From Actinomycetota bacterium (GTDB taxonomy: Bacteria > Actinomycetota > Thermoleophilia > Solirubrobacterales > Solirubrobacteraceae): a DNA stretch of 41,142 nucleotides. The stretch is from the NCBI GenBank assembly GCA_005798685.1, contig SYIT01000012.1, positions 1-41,142 on the forward strand. The letters are read 5' to 3'. The first letter of the stretch is position 1, and every line of letters begins with the position of its first letter. Made by a program: the position numbers and the translations under genes. Positions 1 to 7,048 of the stretch are shown piece after piece. Under the pieces are notes generated by a model. It had not been told where the DNA came from. It did no database searches and worked only from the letters and a program-made list of their open reading frames with translations.

Positions 1-1
1 G

Positions 2-166
2 CGCGAGTGCCTGGAGATGCTGGGCTGCTATGGCGGGGGAAAGGTGAACAAGCTCGCAGAGATCGTCGCGGCGACCGTCCTGTGCGGGGATATCTCGCTT
101 CAGGCGGCGATCGTCGCCGACGAGTGGGTCACCGCCCACGATGAGCTGGGCCGCAACCGGCCCTGA
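2..166 (+). CDS. hmgA: Hydroxymethylglutaryl-CoA reductase, class I, C-terminal fragment
   Basis: Only the last 54 codons are in the window; the gene starts upstream. The enzyme reduces HMG-CoA to mevalonate with NADPH, the committed step of the mevalonate route to isoprenoids. What I see is the typical tail of the class I family: a stretch reading NKLAEIVAATVLCGDISLQA, then VTAHDELGRNR, which matches the family's LVK(S/A)H....NR end and keeps the histidine that acts as catalytic acid. The reading frame ends with TGA at 164-166. Mevalonate-pathway genes are patchy in Actinomycetota, so neighbours upstream of this window could tell whether a full pathway is present. The identification rests on a short C-terminal motif only. 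Confidence 0.75.
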   Translation, partial: RECLEMLGCYGGGKVNKLAEIVAATVLCGDISLQAAIVADEWVTAHDELGRNRP

Positions 167-339
167 CGACCGGCAATTAGTAGCACGACGCCGATAAAAC
201 GCGGCGGCGGAGCGGTTCGCATCTTGACTTGCTGCGCGACATGCGCAGCACCTCGCTGCTGGTGTGCGAGCTGTCGGCAGGCGTAGTAGCAGTCGAACCA
301 ATCAGCTCCTGCTCGCGCCCGACATGTTATTTTCAGTTC

Positions 340-1749
340 ATGTCTTGGCGGCTACTTGGTTCTTGGCGGCTACTTGGTTCTTGGCGCATGCTCGGCATCG
401 TGGCGACGGCCGTCGCGCTGGTGATGCTGGTGGGCTCGCTGGCCGTCGCGAATGCGCGCAGTACCGCTCCAGACCGGACGGCGGTTTGGCAAGCAGCGAT
501 GGCCGGAAGTCAGTTCGCGCGACCGTACGATCAAACAAGCGAACAGACCCGCTCGCCGAATAGGACGGTCCGCCAGTTGTTCAAGCTTTCGAGCGATTCA
601 CGATCAATTCGCGTGCGTTTCAGCAACTACTTCGGCAAAACTCCATTGACTATTAAGCAGGCATGGGCTGGCAACCCGGTAGCCAGCAGTACGGCGCGCC
701 TCGTGAGTGGCTCTAACGTGCGCATGACGTTTGGCCGCAGGGGATCGATAAAGATCCCGCCGGGCGAGCAGGCTTGGAGTGACCCGGTCGACATCCGCGT
801 GCGGGCCGGCGATCAAGTGGCGTTGAGCATCTACGCACCCGGCAGTCCGGTCTCGGGAAAGAACAACATCTTCCCTTACGCTTACGACGTTGCTGGAATG
901 TACATCAGCACTCTCGGCGACCATGCCCGTGACTCCGGAGCTGGTGCGTTCCCGGCACTGGACGTAATTCCAGAGCCAAAGACATACTCAGCCGCAGCGT
1001 ATTTCCCCGGCCAAGTGTGGTGGACCGATGTTGTAGCCGCGCGCACCAATTCGATCGGCACCGTAGTCGCTGTGGGCGATTCGATCACCGACGGATTTTA
1101 CGCAGTTGGTCCGCCTGGGCAGCGGTGGACCGACGTCTTGGCGACGCGCCTCAACGCATTACCGGCAGCGAAACGCCTGTCGGTTTCGAATGCGGCGATC
1201 TCCGGCAACACCGTGTCCATCCAGCCAAATCCGTATGAACCGAGTCCGCCCTTCTGTTGCGGTCTTCCCGCTGTGAAGCGGCTGTGGCGCGACGCGCTGT
1301 CGGTGCCTGGAGTGGCCGCAATCGTCCTACTCGAAGGCTCAAATGACATCGCGGGAAGTACCCCGGGACAATGCTGCGATGTCCCGCCGAGTCCGCCGGG
1401 ACAGGTCAAGGCGGCCATGCGCGACATCGTCAAGCGCGCTCACGCACGCAGCATTCCGGTGATTGGGGCGACGCTTATCCCGATGGACATGCCACTGGAA
1501 AGTGTGCAGGAGAAGAACCGACAGACGGTCAATGCTTGGATTCGTGGCAGCGGTGCCTTTGACGGGGTCATTGACTTTGACGCGATGGTCCGAGATCCCA
1601 AAGCGCCGTGGCAGATCTACGAAGCGTGGAAGGCGCCGGCGTGGCAGGGCAACAGCTACCACACGAATGCGATGGGGCAGACGGTGATGGGACAGGGGAT
1701 AAATCTTGAGGTCTTCAAGGCTGTGCGCCCCGCAGGGATGACTCGATGA
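340..1749 (+). CDS. Secreted SGNH/GDSL-family hydrolase
   Basis: Predicted secreted esterase or lipase-like hydrolase of the SGNH fold, 469 aa from the ATG at 340. An in-frame TTG at 229 exists but would put a non-signal-like stretch in front of the signal peptide. The N-terminus is three copies of SWR(L/M)LG followed by a hydrophobic helix (IVATAVALVMLVGSLAVANA), so export is likely. The catalytic blocks are GDSITDG with nucleophile Ser248, a block II glycine in SNAAISGNTV, GSNDI with Asn335, and His441 in NSYHTNAMG. The residue three before the histidine, normally Asp, is Asn438. The first 200 residues look like an all-beta accessory region I cannot name. The substrate is unknown; acetylated polysaccharides or lipids are typical for the family. 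No Shine-Dalgarno is visible. A second in-frame ATG at 388 is an alternative start. Confidence 0.8.
   Translation: MSWRLLGSWRLLGSWRMLGIVATAVALVMLVGSLAVANARSTAPDRTAVWQAAMAGSQFARPYDQTSEQTRSPNRTVRQLFKLSSDSRSIRVRFSNYFGKTPLTIKQAWAGNPVASSTARLVSGSNVRMTFGRRGSIKIPPGEQAWSDPVDIRVRAGDQVALSIYAPGSPVSGKNNIFPYAYDVAGMYISTLGDHARDSGAGAFPALDVIPEPKTYSAAAYFPGQVWWTDVVAARTNSIGTVVAVGDSITDGFYAVGPPGQRWTDVLATRLNALPAAKRLSVSNAAISGNTVSIQPNPYEPSPPFCCGLPAVKRLWRDALSVPGVAAIVLLEGSNDIAGSTPGQCCDVPPSPPGQVKAAMRDIVKRAHARSIPVIGATLIPMDMPLESVQEKNRQTVNAWIRGSGAFDGVIDFDAMVRDPKAPWQIYEAWKAPAWQGNSYHTNAMGQTVMGQGINLEVFKAVRPAGMTR
343..386 (+). repeat. 18-bp tandem repeat in the signal-peptide region
   Basis: The 18-nt unit TCTTGGCGGCTACTTGGT occurs at 343-360 and again, identically, at 361-378, followed by the first 8 nt of a third copy at 379-386. 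It is in frame with the GDSL hydrolase and encodes SWRLLG twice, then SWRMLG, lengthening the basic n-region of the signal peptide. The unit is a multiple of three, so copy-number change would keep the frame. Confidence 0.9.
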
Positions 1750-1830
1750 GAGGTCAAAGCGCCTTGGGACGGGCCTTCTGGGCCTGACGGCAGCGCGTCA
1801 AGTTCTTCTAGCTGATTGCGTTTCGCCCGA

Positions 1831-1904
1831 AGCCGGAGAGGGGATTCGAACCCCTGACCCCCTGTTTACAAGACAGGTGCTCTGACCAGCTGAGCTACTC
1901 CGGC
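1831..1904 (-). tRNA. tRNA-Thr (anticodon TGT)
   Basis: The minus strand folds as a complete cloverleaf. The 7-bp acceptor stem is GCCGGAG (1904-1898) paired with CTCCGGC (1838-1832), with T as discriminator base at 1831. The D arm follows as TAGCTCAGCTGGTCAGAGCA. The anticodon arm is CCTGT/ACAGG around the loop CTTGTAA, giving anticodon TGT, which reads ACA. The T arm contains GGTTCGAATCC. No CCA is encoded. It lies between the GDSL hydrolase and a small membrane gene. I see no duplicated tRNA 3' end nearby that would mark an integrated element. Confidence 0.95.
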
Positions 1905-1924
1905 GCGAGCGGTGAGTCTACGCG

Positions 1925-2104
1925 TCAGTCGCGTTCGACCGGCGGCATCACGGCGCCGATGATCCAGAACAGCGGGAAGAAGATGCCGATGATGAACATG
2001 ATCCAGTGGCCCTTGCGCAGGCTTGTAATGCCGAGGACGACAAGCAGGACGAAATAGATGACTGCGAGGAGGCCCCAAACTGGGCCGCTGACGGCGAGGA
2101 TCAT
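1925..2104 (-). CDS. Small two-helix membrane protein (hypothetical)
   Basis: A 59-aa protein with two hydrophobic segments: residues about 8-26 (GLLAVIYFVLLVVLGITSL) and about 32-50 (IMFIIGIFFPLFWIIGAVM), joined by the short basic turn RKGHW. The tail is PPVERD. The ATG at 2104 is preceded by GGAG at a normal distance on the minus strand, which supports this start over longer in-frame ones. It sits 38 nt downstream of the next minus-strand gene and may be co-transcribed with it. I do not recognise a function; it resembles the many small integral membrane proteins with a PLDc_N-like hairpin. Confidence 0.7.
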   Translation of the reverse strand: MILAVSGPVWGLLAVIYFVLLVVLGITSLRKGHWIMFIIGIFFPLFWIIGAVMPPVERD

Positions 2105-2142
2105 TACTGGCTCTCCATTGGCTGGGTACCGATCGACGGATC

Positions 2143-2601
2143 CTACCCGACGGACGGGCGGTTTAGCGCGCGCTCGGTCTCGCCGAGCACGAAACCGAAC
2201 AGCAGGTGGCGCCAAGTCGCCTGCGCGAAGGCGGCGCGGCTGCCGCTCAGCTTCGGCAGTTCATCGCGCGCAGGGTGAAAACGCTCGCTTAGCCCTACTG
2301 CAGGCCACGAAGCCAGATGCTCGGCCATTCCGGCGGCCGGCCCCTTAAGGAGGGGCGGCAGCGGGACGTGGGGCGCAACGTTGGCGTAAACAGCGCCAAA
2401 GAGGGCACCGTTTAGAAGGTGCATCGCTGCACCGATCGGCCTCCAGGCCGGCCCGCGAGTTGCAGCCTTGCCGAGCAGCTCTGTGTCGTCGTAGCGGATG
2501 CCGAAGATCCGCATGTCGATTGGCTGCTGAATCGCCCAAATGCCGCTGGCAATCGCTCCAGCCAGCGCGCCGCGTAAAGTTCGGTTCCGGTCAAAATCCA
2601 T
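2143..2601 (-). CDS. Conserved-looking hypothetical protein with hydrophobic segments
   Basis: A 152-aa protein from the ATG at 2601 (MDFDRNRTLRGALAG). Residues about 8-26 (LRGALAGAIASGIWAIQQP) and about 68-88 (AMHLLNGALFGAVYANVAP) look like membrane-associated helices, and a third weaker one is near the C-terminus (RHLLFGFVLGETERAL). No catalytic motif is evident. It is divergent from the PlsC-GpsA gene, with only 59 nt between the two starts, so they share a promoter region. A start 11 codons upstream at 2634 would overlap that shared region and is less likely. Confidence 0.6.
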   Translation of the reverse strand: MDFDRNRTLRGALAGAIASGIWAIQQPIDMRIFGIRYDDTELLGKAATRGPAWRPIGAAMHLLNGALFGAVYANVAPHVPLPPLLKGPAAGMAEHLASWPAVGLSERFHPARDELPKLSGSRAAFAQATWRHLLFGFVLGETERALNRPSVG

Positions 2602-2660
2602 TGCCCTGAAGGTATCCAGATGCGGTGTAACCAAATGCGCCGGGATTGGTAAAGGCAGGT

Positions 2661-4319
2661 ATGGAACGGGAGAAACTGCTTGAAAATGCTGGCGGCCACG
2701 GCGTAAACCGCGTCGTATTCCGCGTCGTGCGCACCTTCTTCCTGCCGTTCTTTCGCACCTACTTCCGCCTCAGCACGCTCGGCCGCGAACACGTGCCAAA
2801 GAGCGGCGCGACGATCTACGCCTGCAACCACCGCTCGTTCCTTGACCCGTTTGTAATCAGCGCGCTTGGACGCAGGCCGCTCTACTTCGTCGCCAAACGC
2901 GAACTCTTCGAGAAGAACCGTCTCCAAACGTGGTTCCTCAACAGCCTTGGCGCCTTTCCGATCGATCGCGGGCATGGCGATAACGACTCGATGGAGACGG
3001 CGCTGCGAATCCTTGCGCGCGGCGACGGCGTGATGATCTTCATGGAGGGAACGCGCGTGCGGCCCGGTCCGCTGGGCCACCCGCGCAGCGGTGTCGGGCG
3101 GCTCGCGCTGCAGAGCGGAGCCCCGGTCGTGCCGGTAGCCGTCATCGGCACCGAGAACGTTCGCCGCAAGTGGCGGATCTACCCAAGGAAGATCACCGTC
3201 CGCGCCGGCGCGCCGCTGACCTTCCCTCAGGTTGACGAACCCTCGCACGAACTCGCCAAGTCGGTCGCTGACCGGGTCTGGCCCTGCGTCGAGATGCAAT
3301 GGGAGTGGCTCGGCGGCGCGGTTCCGCTGCGGCGCGTTGGAGTGGTCGGCGCCGGCGGCTGGGGGACAAGCCTCGCCGTCGCCCTCGCCCGCGCCGGAGT
3401 TGCAGTTGAGCTCGGAACCCAGGGCGCCGAGCAGGCGGCTGAGATCGCTGCCGCGCGCGTCAACGAGCGCTACTTGCCGGGCGTTGAGCTGGAGGCCGCG
3501 ATCACCGTAACCGAGGCCTCCGCAATGGATCTCGAACACGCCGACGCCGTCTTTCTCGCCGTTCCCACCCGCGAGCTGCCTGCTGTCACCGGTGCAATGG
3601 CGCCTCGCCTCGGCGCGGCAACCGGTGTCGTCGTAACGTCGAAGGGGCTGGTGCCGCCCTCGGGTGAGCTGCCAACGCCCTATTGCGCGGCACGGATTGG
3701 CGACCGCCCGGTCGCTTGCCTCGGCGGCCCCGGCCACTCCGCTGATGCTCTCGAGCACGGCGCTGCGCTCGTCGTTGCGGGCAGCGACAAGGAATTCCTC
3801 GCGCAGCTGCGCCGCGCCTTCGCCGACGCCCGCTTCGATGTGACCCTGACCGCAGACACGACCGGCGTGGAGCTGGCTGGAGTGGCGACAAACGCAGCCG
3901 TCCTTGCCGCCACGACCGCCAGCGTCGCCGGCCCAAACGCGGCAGGGGCCGCAGCAGGCAAGGTCTTCTCCGAGGTTGCCGCCTACGCGGCGGCGCTCGG
4001 CGGCGAAGCCGAAAGCTGGACCGGCCTCGCAGGGGTGGGAGACCTCGTCGCCTCGGTTGTCGCCGCAGGCGGCCGCAACCGCCGCGCCGGCGAAATGCTT
4101 GCGGCCGGCGCTTCGGCGCAGGAGATCCGGCCGGAGATCGGCCAGGTCGCCGAAGCGCTCGACTCGCTGCCGCTGCTGGCCGAGTCGCTCGCCGCCGCCG
4201 ATCTGCGCGCTCCCGCGATCGACGCTCTGGCCAAGGTGGTTGAGGGGCACATTGACGCCGCAAGCTTTGCCGAGTCCGTAATCCAACCGCGCCGCGTGGT
4301 CGGCGCACGCGTCGTCTAG
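2661..4319 (+). CDS. Fused 1-acylglycerol-3-phosphate acyltransferase / glycerol-3-phosphate dehydrogenase (PlsC-GpsA)
   Basis: A 552-aa fusion. Residues about 15-215 are a PlsC-type acyltransferase with the HX4D motif (NHRSFLDPF, His57), the substrate motif FMEGTR near residue 129 and a following GAPVVPVAV block. Residues about 225-552 are GpsA-like: Rossmann GAGGWGTSLA, NERYLPG, TSKGL, GGPGHSADAL, GLAGVGDLVASV and GRNRRAGEM. GpsA makes glycerol 3-phosphate from dihydroxyacetone phosphate, and PlsC acylates the lysophosphatidate formed later, so the fusion joins two phospholipid-backbone steps. The lysine of the usual G-A-L/V-K-N segment is Thr410 here (codon 3888-3890), so dehydrogenase activity is uncertain. 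The ATG at 2661 is preceded by AAAGGCAGG; a TTG at 2646 is possible but unsupported. Confidence 0.85.
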   Translation: MEREKLLENAGGHGVNRVVFRVVRTFFLPFFRTYFRLSTLGREHVPKSGATIYACNHRSFLDPFVISALGRRPLYFVAKRELFEKNRLQTWFLNSLGAFPIDRGHGDNDSMETALRILARGDGVMIFMEGTRVRPGPLGHPRSGVGRLALQSGAPVVPVAVIGTENVRRKWRIYPRKITVRAGAPLTFPQVDEPSHELAKSVADRVWPCVEMQWEWLGGAVPLRRVGVVGAGGWGTSLAVALARAGVAVELGTQGAEQAAEIAAARVNERYLPGVELEAAITVTEASAMDLEHADAVFLAVPTRELPAVTGAMAPRLGAATGVVVTSKGLVPPSGELPTPYCAARIGDRPVACLGGPGHSADALEHGAALVVAGSDKEFLAQLRRAFADARFDVTLTADTTGVELAGVATNAAVLAATTASVAGPNAAGAAAGKVFSEVAAYAAALGGEAESWTGLAGVGDLVASVVAAGGRNRRAGEMLAAGASAQEIRPEIGQVAEALDSLPLLAESLAAADLRAPAIDALAKVVEGHIDAASFAESVIQPRRVVGARVV

Positions 4320-4329
4320 GACGCGCGGG

Positions 4330-4335
4330 TACGCT
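4330..4335 (+). promoter_or_regulatory. Putative -10 element TACGCT of a leaderless sigma-factor mRNA
   Basis: TACGCT ends 7 nt before the GTG start at 4343. There is no Shine-Dalgarno, so transcription would begin at or next to the start codon. I see no convincing -35. Confidence 0.5.
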
Positions 4336-4342
4336 CTGATGC

Positions 4343-4867
4343 GTGGACAAGGAGGAACTGGACCGGCGTTTCAGCGACTGCTACCGCGATCACCTTCGCG
4401 ACGTCTACTCCTACTCGTATTACCGCGTCGGCAACCACCACGACGCCGAGGACCTGACCGAGCAGACCTTCCTGCAGGCCTACCGTCATTTCGAACGTGC
4501 GCTGGCAGAATCGGAAGGAAGGCCGCTGCGGCCGTGGCTGATTCGCATCGCCCACAACCTCGCCGCCAATCTCTACCGCGACCGCTCGCGCAAGCCGCAG
4601 ACGAATATCGACGCGATCGCCGAGCCCGGCGCGCTGCACACGACCGAGCAGCTGGTCGAGGGGCGCGACGAACTGCGGCGGATTCTCGATTCGGTGCAGG
4701 AGCTGCCGGACGATCGCCGCGAAGCGCTGATCATGCGCTTTGCGCTTGGAATGAACAACAAGGAGATCGGCTGCGCGCTGGGTCGCAGCGAAGGGGCAAC
4801 GAAGGTGCTGCTGCACCGCGCGATCAAGCAGCTCGAAACTCTCGTTGGAGAACCGCAGGAGGCCTAG
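4343..4867 (+). CDS. ECF-type RNA polymerase sigma factor
   Basis: A 174-aa sigma-70 family protein with only regions 2 and 4, the hallmark of ECF (group 4) sigma factors. Region 2 (about residues 10-90) includes YYRVGNHHDAEDLTEQTFLQ and RPWLIRIAHNLAANLYRD. Region 4 (about residues 115-165) has LPDDRREALIMRF, then a helix-turn-helix MNNKEIGCALGRSEGATKV. The start is GTG at 4343, just after a TACGCT element and without a ribosome-binding site. It is followed by a small one-helix membrane protein whose AGGAGG ribosome-binding site overlaps the end of this gene, and then a rhomboid protease. The layout suggests signal-dependent release of the sigma factor. The regulon is unknown. Confidence 0.9.
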   Translation: MDKEELDRRFSDCYRDHLRDVYSYSYYRVGNHHDAEDLTEQTFLQAYRHFERALAESEGRPLRPWLIRIAHNLAANLYRDRSRKPQTNIDAIAEPGALHTTEQLVEGRDELRRILDSVQELPDDRREALIMRFALGMNNKEIGCALGRSEGATKVLLHRAIKQLETLVGEPQEA

Positions 4868-4871
4868 AGCG

Positions 4872-5225
4872 ATGAGCAGCCAGCCAAACCGGATCGACCT
4901 TGAAGCGCTGCTCGCTCAGGCGCTGGCGCCGGTAGACCCGCCTGATTACTTGATGAGCGACCTTGAAGACCGACTGAACCGAATCTCGGGGATCGCCGCC
5001 GACGAGCTTGACGCATGGGAGGCCGGCGCCTTCCATGACCCCCGTACCTGGGTGAGGCCGGCGGCGGCGCTGGCTGTTGGCACGGCCGCGGCCGGTGCGG
5101 CAGCGGTGCTTGGCGTGCGCCGCAAGCGCAGCCGTCAGCAGACCGCAGCGACCGGGCCGGTCGTCTTCGCACGCAAGGCGCTTGACACGATCGGCAACGA
5201 AGTAACGCGGCGCCTCGGCAGCTAG
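4872..5225 (+). CDS. Small single-pass membrane protein, candidate anti-sigma factor
   Basis: 117 aa from the ATG at 4872, preceded by a perfect AGGAGG at 4857-4862 that lies inside the end of the sigma gene. Residues 1-62 are acidic and soluble (DYLMSDLEDRLNRISGI). Residues about 65-83 are an Ala/Gly-rich helix (PAAALAVGTAAAGAAAVLGV) followed at once by RRKRSR. The C-terminal part (PVVFARKALDTIGNEVTRRL) is short and amphipathic. The position directly after an ECF sigma gene is the classic place for an anti-sigma factor, but I see no zinc-binding HxxxCxxC anti-sigma motif, so this role is inferred from context. The basic residues after the helix predict C-terminus inside. Small, flexible residues in the helix are typical of intramembrane-protease substrates. 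Confidence 0.65.
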   Translation: MSSQPNRIDLEALLAQALAPVDPPDYLMSDLEDRLNRISGIAADELDAWEAGAFHDPRTWVRPAAALAVGTAAAGAAAVLGVRRKRSRQQTAATGPVVFARKALDTIGNEVTRRLGS

Positions 5226-5285
5226 CCTCAAGCCATAGGCTAAGTAGCTAATTACTGTCGCCCGGCGCGACCACGGACGATCGCG

Positions 5286-6125
5286 ATCACTTCCACCACA
5301 ACCACCTGCTATCGCCACTCCTCGCGTGAGACCGCCGTCTCGTGCTCGGGCTGCGGCAAGCCGATCTGCACCGACTGCATGACGCCAAGCCCGGTTGGGA
5401 TGCGCTGCCCTGACTGCGCGACCCAGAGCGGCAAGGCGGTGCGCCTGCCGGCGCTCAGCGGTCAGTCGGACAAGCCGGTCGTAACGCTTACGCTGATCGG
5501 CCTCTGCCTGCTCGGTTATCTGCTTTCCGGCGGTTTTCCATTCGGCACAGGGCAGAACCAGATCTTTTACGAGGGCGCGCTGGCGGCAGCCCCGATCGGT
5601 GCCGGCGGGCAGTACTGGCGGCTCGTAAGCTCCGGCTTCCTTCACGCCGGGCTGATGCACCTTGCCTTCAACATGATTCTGCTTTGGTTCATCGGCTCGC
5701 AGATGGAGCCGCAGCTCGGTCGCGCCCGCTTCCTGACGCTCTACGTCGTCTCGCTGCTCGGCGGCTCGTTCGGCGCGCTGATGCTGTCGCCCAACGCTTT
5801 GACGGTCGGCGCCTCGGGTGCAATCTTTGGCCTGATGGGCGCAGCCTCAGCGATCATCTACGCCCGCGGCGGCAATCCGCTCCAGAGCGGCATCGGAATC
5901 TTGCTGGTCTTCAACCTCGTCTTTAGTTTTGTGCTCTCAAACGTTTCGATCGGTGGTCACCTCGGCGGGCTCGCGGCCGGGGCACTCGCCGGTGGTGCCT
6001 TCGTGATGGCCGAGAAGCGTGGACAACCGGCGCTCGGCTGGGCGGCCTGCGCGGGAATCGCAGTGGTCGCAGTGGTTGGTTCTCTGGTGCTGGCTACGGC
6101 CTCGGTCTCGGTCTTCATCGGCTAG
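5286..6125 (+). CDS. Rhomboid-family intramembrane serine protease with N-terminal zinc finger
   Basis: Rhomboid protease that cleaves transmembrane helices. The catalytic dyad is visible as GASGAIFG (Ser177) and GGHLGG (His225), with the HAGLMHLAFNM motif before them and about six to seven hydrophobic helices. In the same frame upstream of the first ATG (5379) lies CYRHSSRETAVSCSGCGK and PICTDCMTP, then MRCPDC, a B-box-like cysteine-rich finger common in actinobacterial rhomboids. No ATG, GTG or TTG precedes that finger in frame: the frame opens at a TAA (5241-5243). I therefore place the start at the ATC at 5286 (ITSTTTTCYRH). If only standard starts are accepted, the gene begins at 5379 and loses half of the finger. 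The stop overlaps the convergent gene by 4 nt. Confidence 0.85.
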   Translation: MTSTTTTCYRHSSRETAVSCSGCGKPICTDCMTPSPVGMRCPDCATQSGKAVRLPALSGQSDKPVVTLTLIGLCLLGYLLSGGFPFGTGQNQIFYEGALAAAPIGAGGQYWRLVSSGFLHAGLMHLAFNMILLWFIGSQMEPQLGRARFLTLYVVSLLGGSFGALMLSPNALTVGASGAIFGLMGAASAIIYARGGNPLQSGIGILLVFNLVFSFVLSNVSIGGHLGGLAAGALAGGAFVMAEKRGQPALGWAACAGIAVVAVVGSLVLATASVSVFIG

Positions 6126-7012
6126 ATCAGCAGGTCGAGCGCCGGGCCTGGTGCCTCGGGAACAACGTCGGGGTGGAGCACGTGGGCGATGATCTCAAGC
6201 CCATCAACGAGCCTTGGGCCGGGGCGCGAGAAGGTCGCTGAACCGTCGATCGCGACGATCCGCTGCGCGCCGGTTGCGACGAGCTGCTGGCGGTGCTGCT
6301 CGGCCGCTTCCAGCGCGCCTGCTGCATCAATCCCGCACGGCATCACAAAGACCACCCGCGGCTCGGCTTCGATCACGGCATCCCAGCTGCTCTGCGGCGA
6401 GGGCTCGCCCGGCAAGCCGAGCAGATCAACACCGCCGGCGATCTCGATCAGCTGCGGCGTCCAGTGGCCGCCGATGAAAACAGGGTCGAGCCACTCGATT
6501 GCGACTGCGCCGATCATCGGCTGGTCCGCGACGGCCGCTTCGATCGCGTCAACGCGGGCGCGCTGGCTGGCGATCAGCGTTAGCGCTTCACGCTCACTAC
6601 CGGTTGCTTGCGCGACGGTGCGGATGTCAACCATCGTTTCGCCAAAGGTGTTTGGGTCGAGCGCGATCACCTTCGGCTTGCTTTCGATCCGCTCGGCGAC
6701 GCTGACGACGTCGTCGTAGCTGACGGCGCAGACGGGGCAAAGCGCCTGCGTAACAATCAGGTCAGGCTCCAGCTCAGCGAGCAGTTGCTCGTCGAGCTGG
6801 TAGATCGCTTCGCCCTTGCCGGTGATCTCGCGAACCGCGGCGTCGATCTCGGCTGCCGAGAGGCCCGGTTCCAGCAGATCGCGCGTTACCGCCGCAGCGT
6901 CGGCGGCCTCCGGCGGCCAATCGCACTCGTGCGTCACGCCGACGACTTGGTCGCCAAGGCCAAGCGCGAAGCAGATTTCGGTGGCGTGGGGGACGAGGCT
7001 TACAATCCGCAC
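6122..7012 (-). CDS. Cobalamin-binding-type periplasmic-fold protein (BtuF-like)
   Basis: A 296-aa type III periplasmic-binding fold protein. The opening IVSLVPHATEICFALGLG and GVTHECDWPPEA, and the later TQALCPVCAVSYDDV, match the family annotated as cobalamin-binding protein, related to BtuF and other helical-backbone metal receptors. Unlike BtuF, it has no signal peptide: the first beta strand begins at residue 2. Either it acts in the cytoplasm or export is by another route. No ABC permease or ATPase gene and no cobalamin riboswitch is nearby. The start is GTG at 7012, preceded on the minus strand by TACGAT and 6 nt, so the mRNA may be leaderless. It is divergent from the pterin dehydratase gene. 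Confidence 0.8.
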   Translation of the reverse strand: MRIVSLVPHATEICFALGLGDQVVGVTHECDWPPEAADAAAVTRDLLEPGLSAAEIDAAVREITGKGEAIYQLDEQLLAELEPDLIVTQALCPVCAVSYDDVVSVAERIESKPKVIALDPNTFGETMVDIRTVAQATGSEREALTLIASQRARVDAIEAAVADQPMIGAVAIEWLDPVFIGGHWTPQLIEIAGGVDLLGLPGEPSPQSSWDAVIEAEPRVVFVMPCGIDAAGALEAAEQHRQQLVATGAQRIVAIDGSATFSRPGPRLVDGLEIIAHVLHPDVVPEAPGPALDLLI

Positions 7013-7018
7013 CCGTCA

Positions 7019-7024
7019 ATCGTA
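7019..7024 (-). promoter_or_regulatory. Putative -10 element TACGAT, leaderless start of the cobalamin-binding-type gene
   Basis: On the minus strand TACGAT is separated by 6 nt (TGACGG) from the GTG at 7012. There is no clear Shine-Dalgarno, and this fits the pattern seen at several other genes here. Confidence 0.45.
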
Positions 7025-7036
7025 CGGAAATGGCTC

Positions 7037-7042
7037 TACACT
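7037..7042 (+). promoter_or_regulatory. Putative -10 element TACACT, leaderless start of the pterin dehydratase
   Basis: TACACT is separated by 6 nt from the ATG at 7049, with no Shine-Dalgarno. It lies back to back with the opposite-strand element at 7019-7024, so two leaderless promoters share about 36 bp. Confidence 0.5.
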
Positions 7043-7048
7043 CGCGCC

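Noticed and set aside
224-260. TTGACT at 224-229 as a -35 for the GDSL hydrolase
   Set aside because: No acceptable -10 follows at 16-18 bp, and the match is what one expects by chance.
1764-1785. GGCC...GGCC stem after the GDSL hydrolase as a terminator
   Set aside because: Only a 4-bp stem and no T-tract.
2412-4286. A 624-codon open frame on the minus strand against the PlsC-GpsA gene
   Set aside because: It is a high-GC shadow. Its protein has no domain, is rich in Gly/Arg, and the plus strand encodes a clear PlsC-GpsA protein there.
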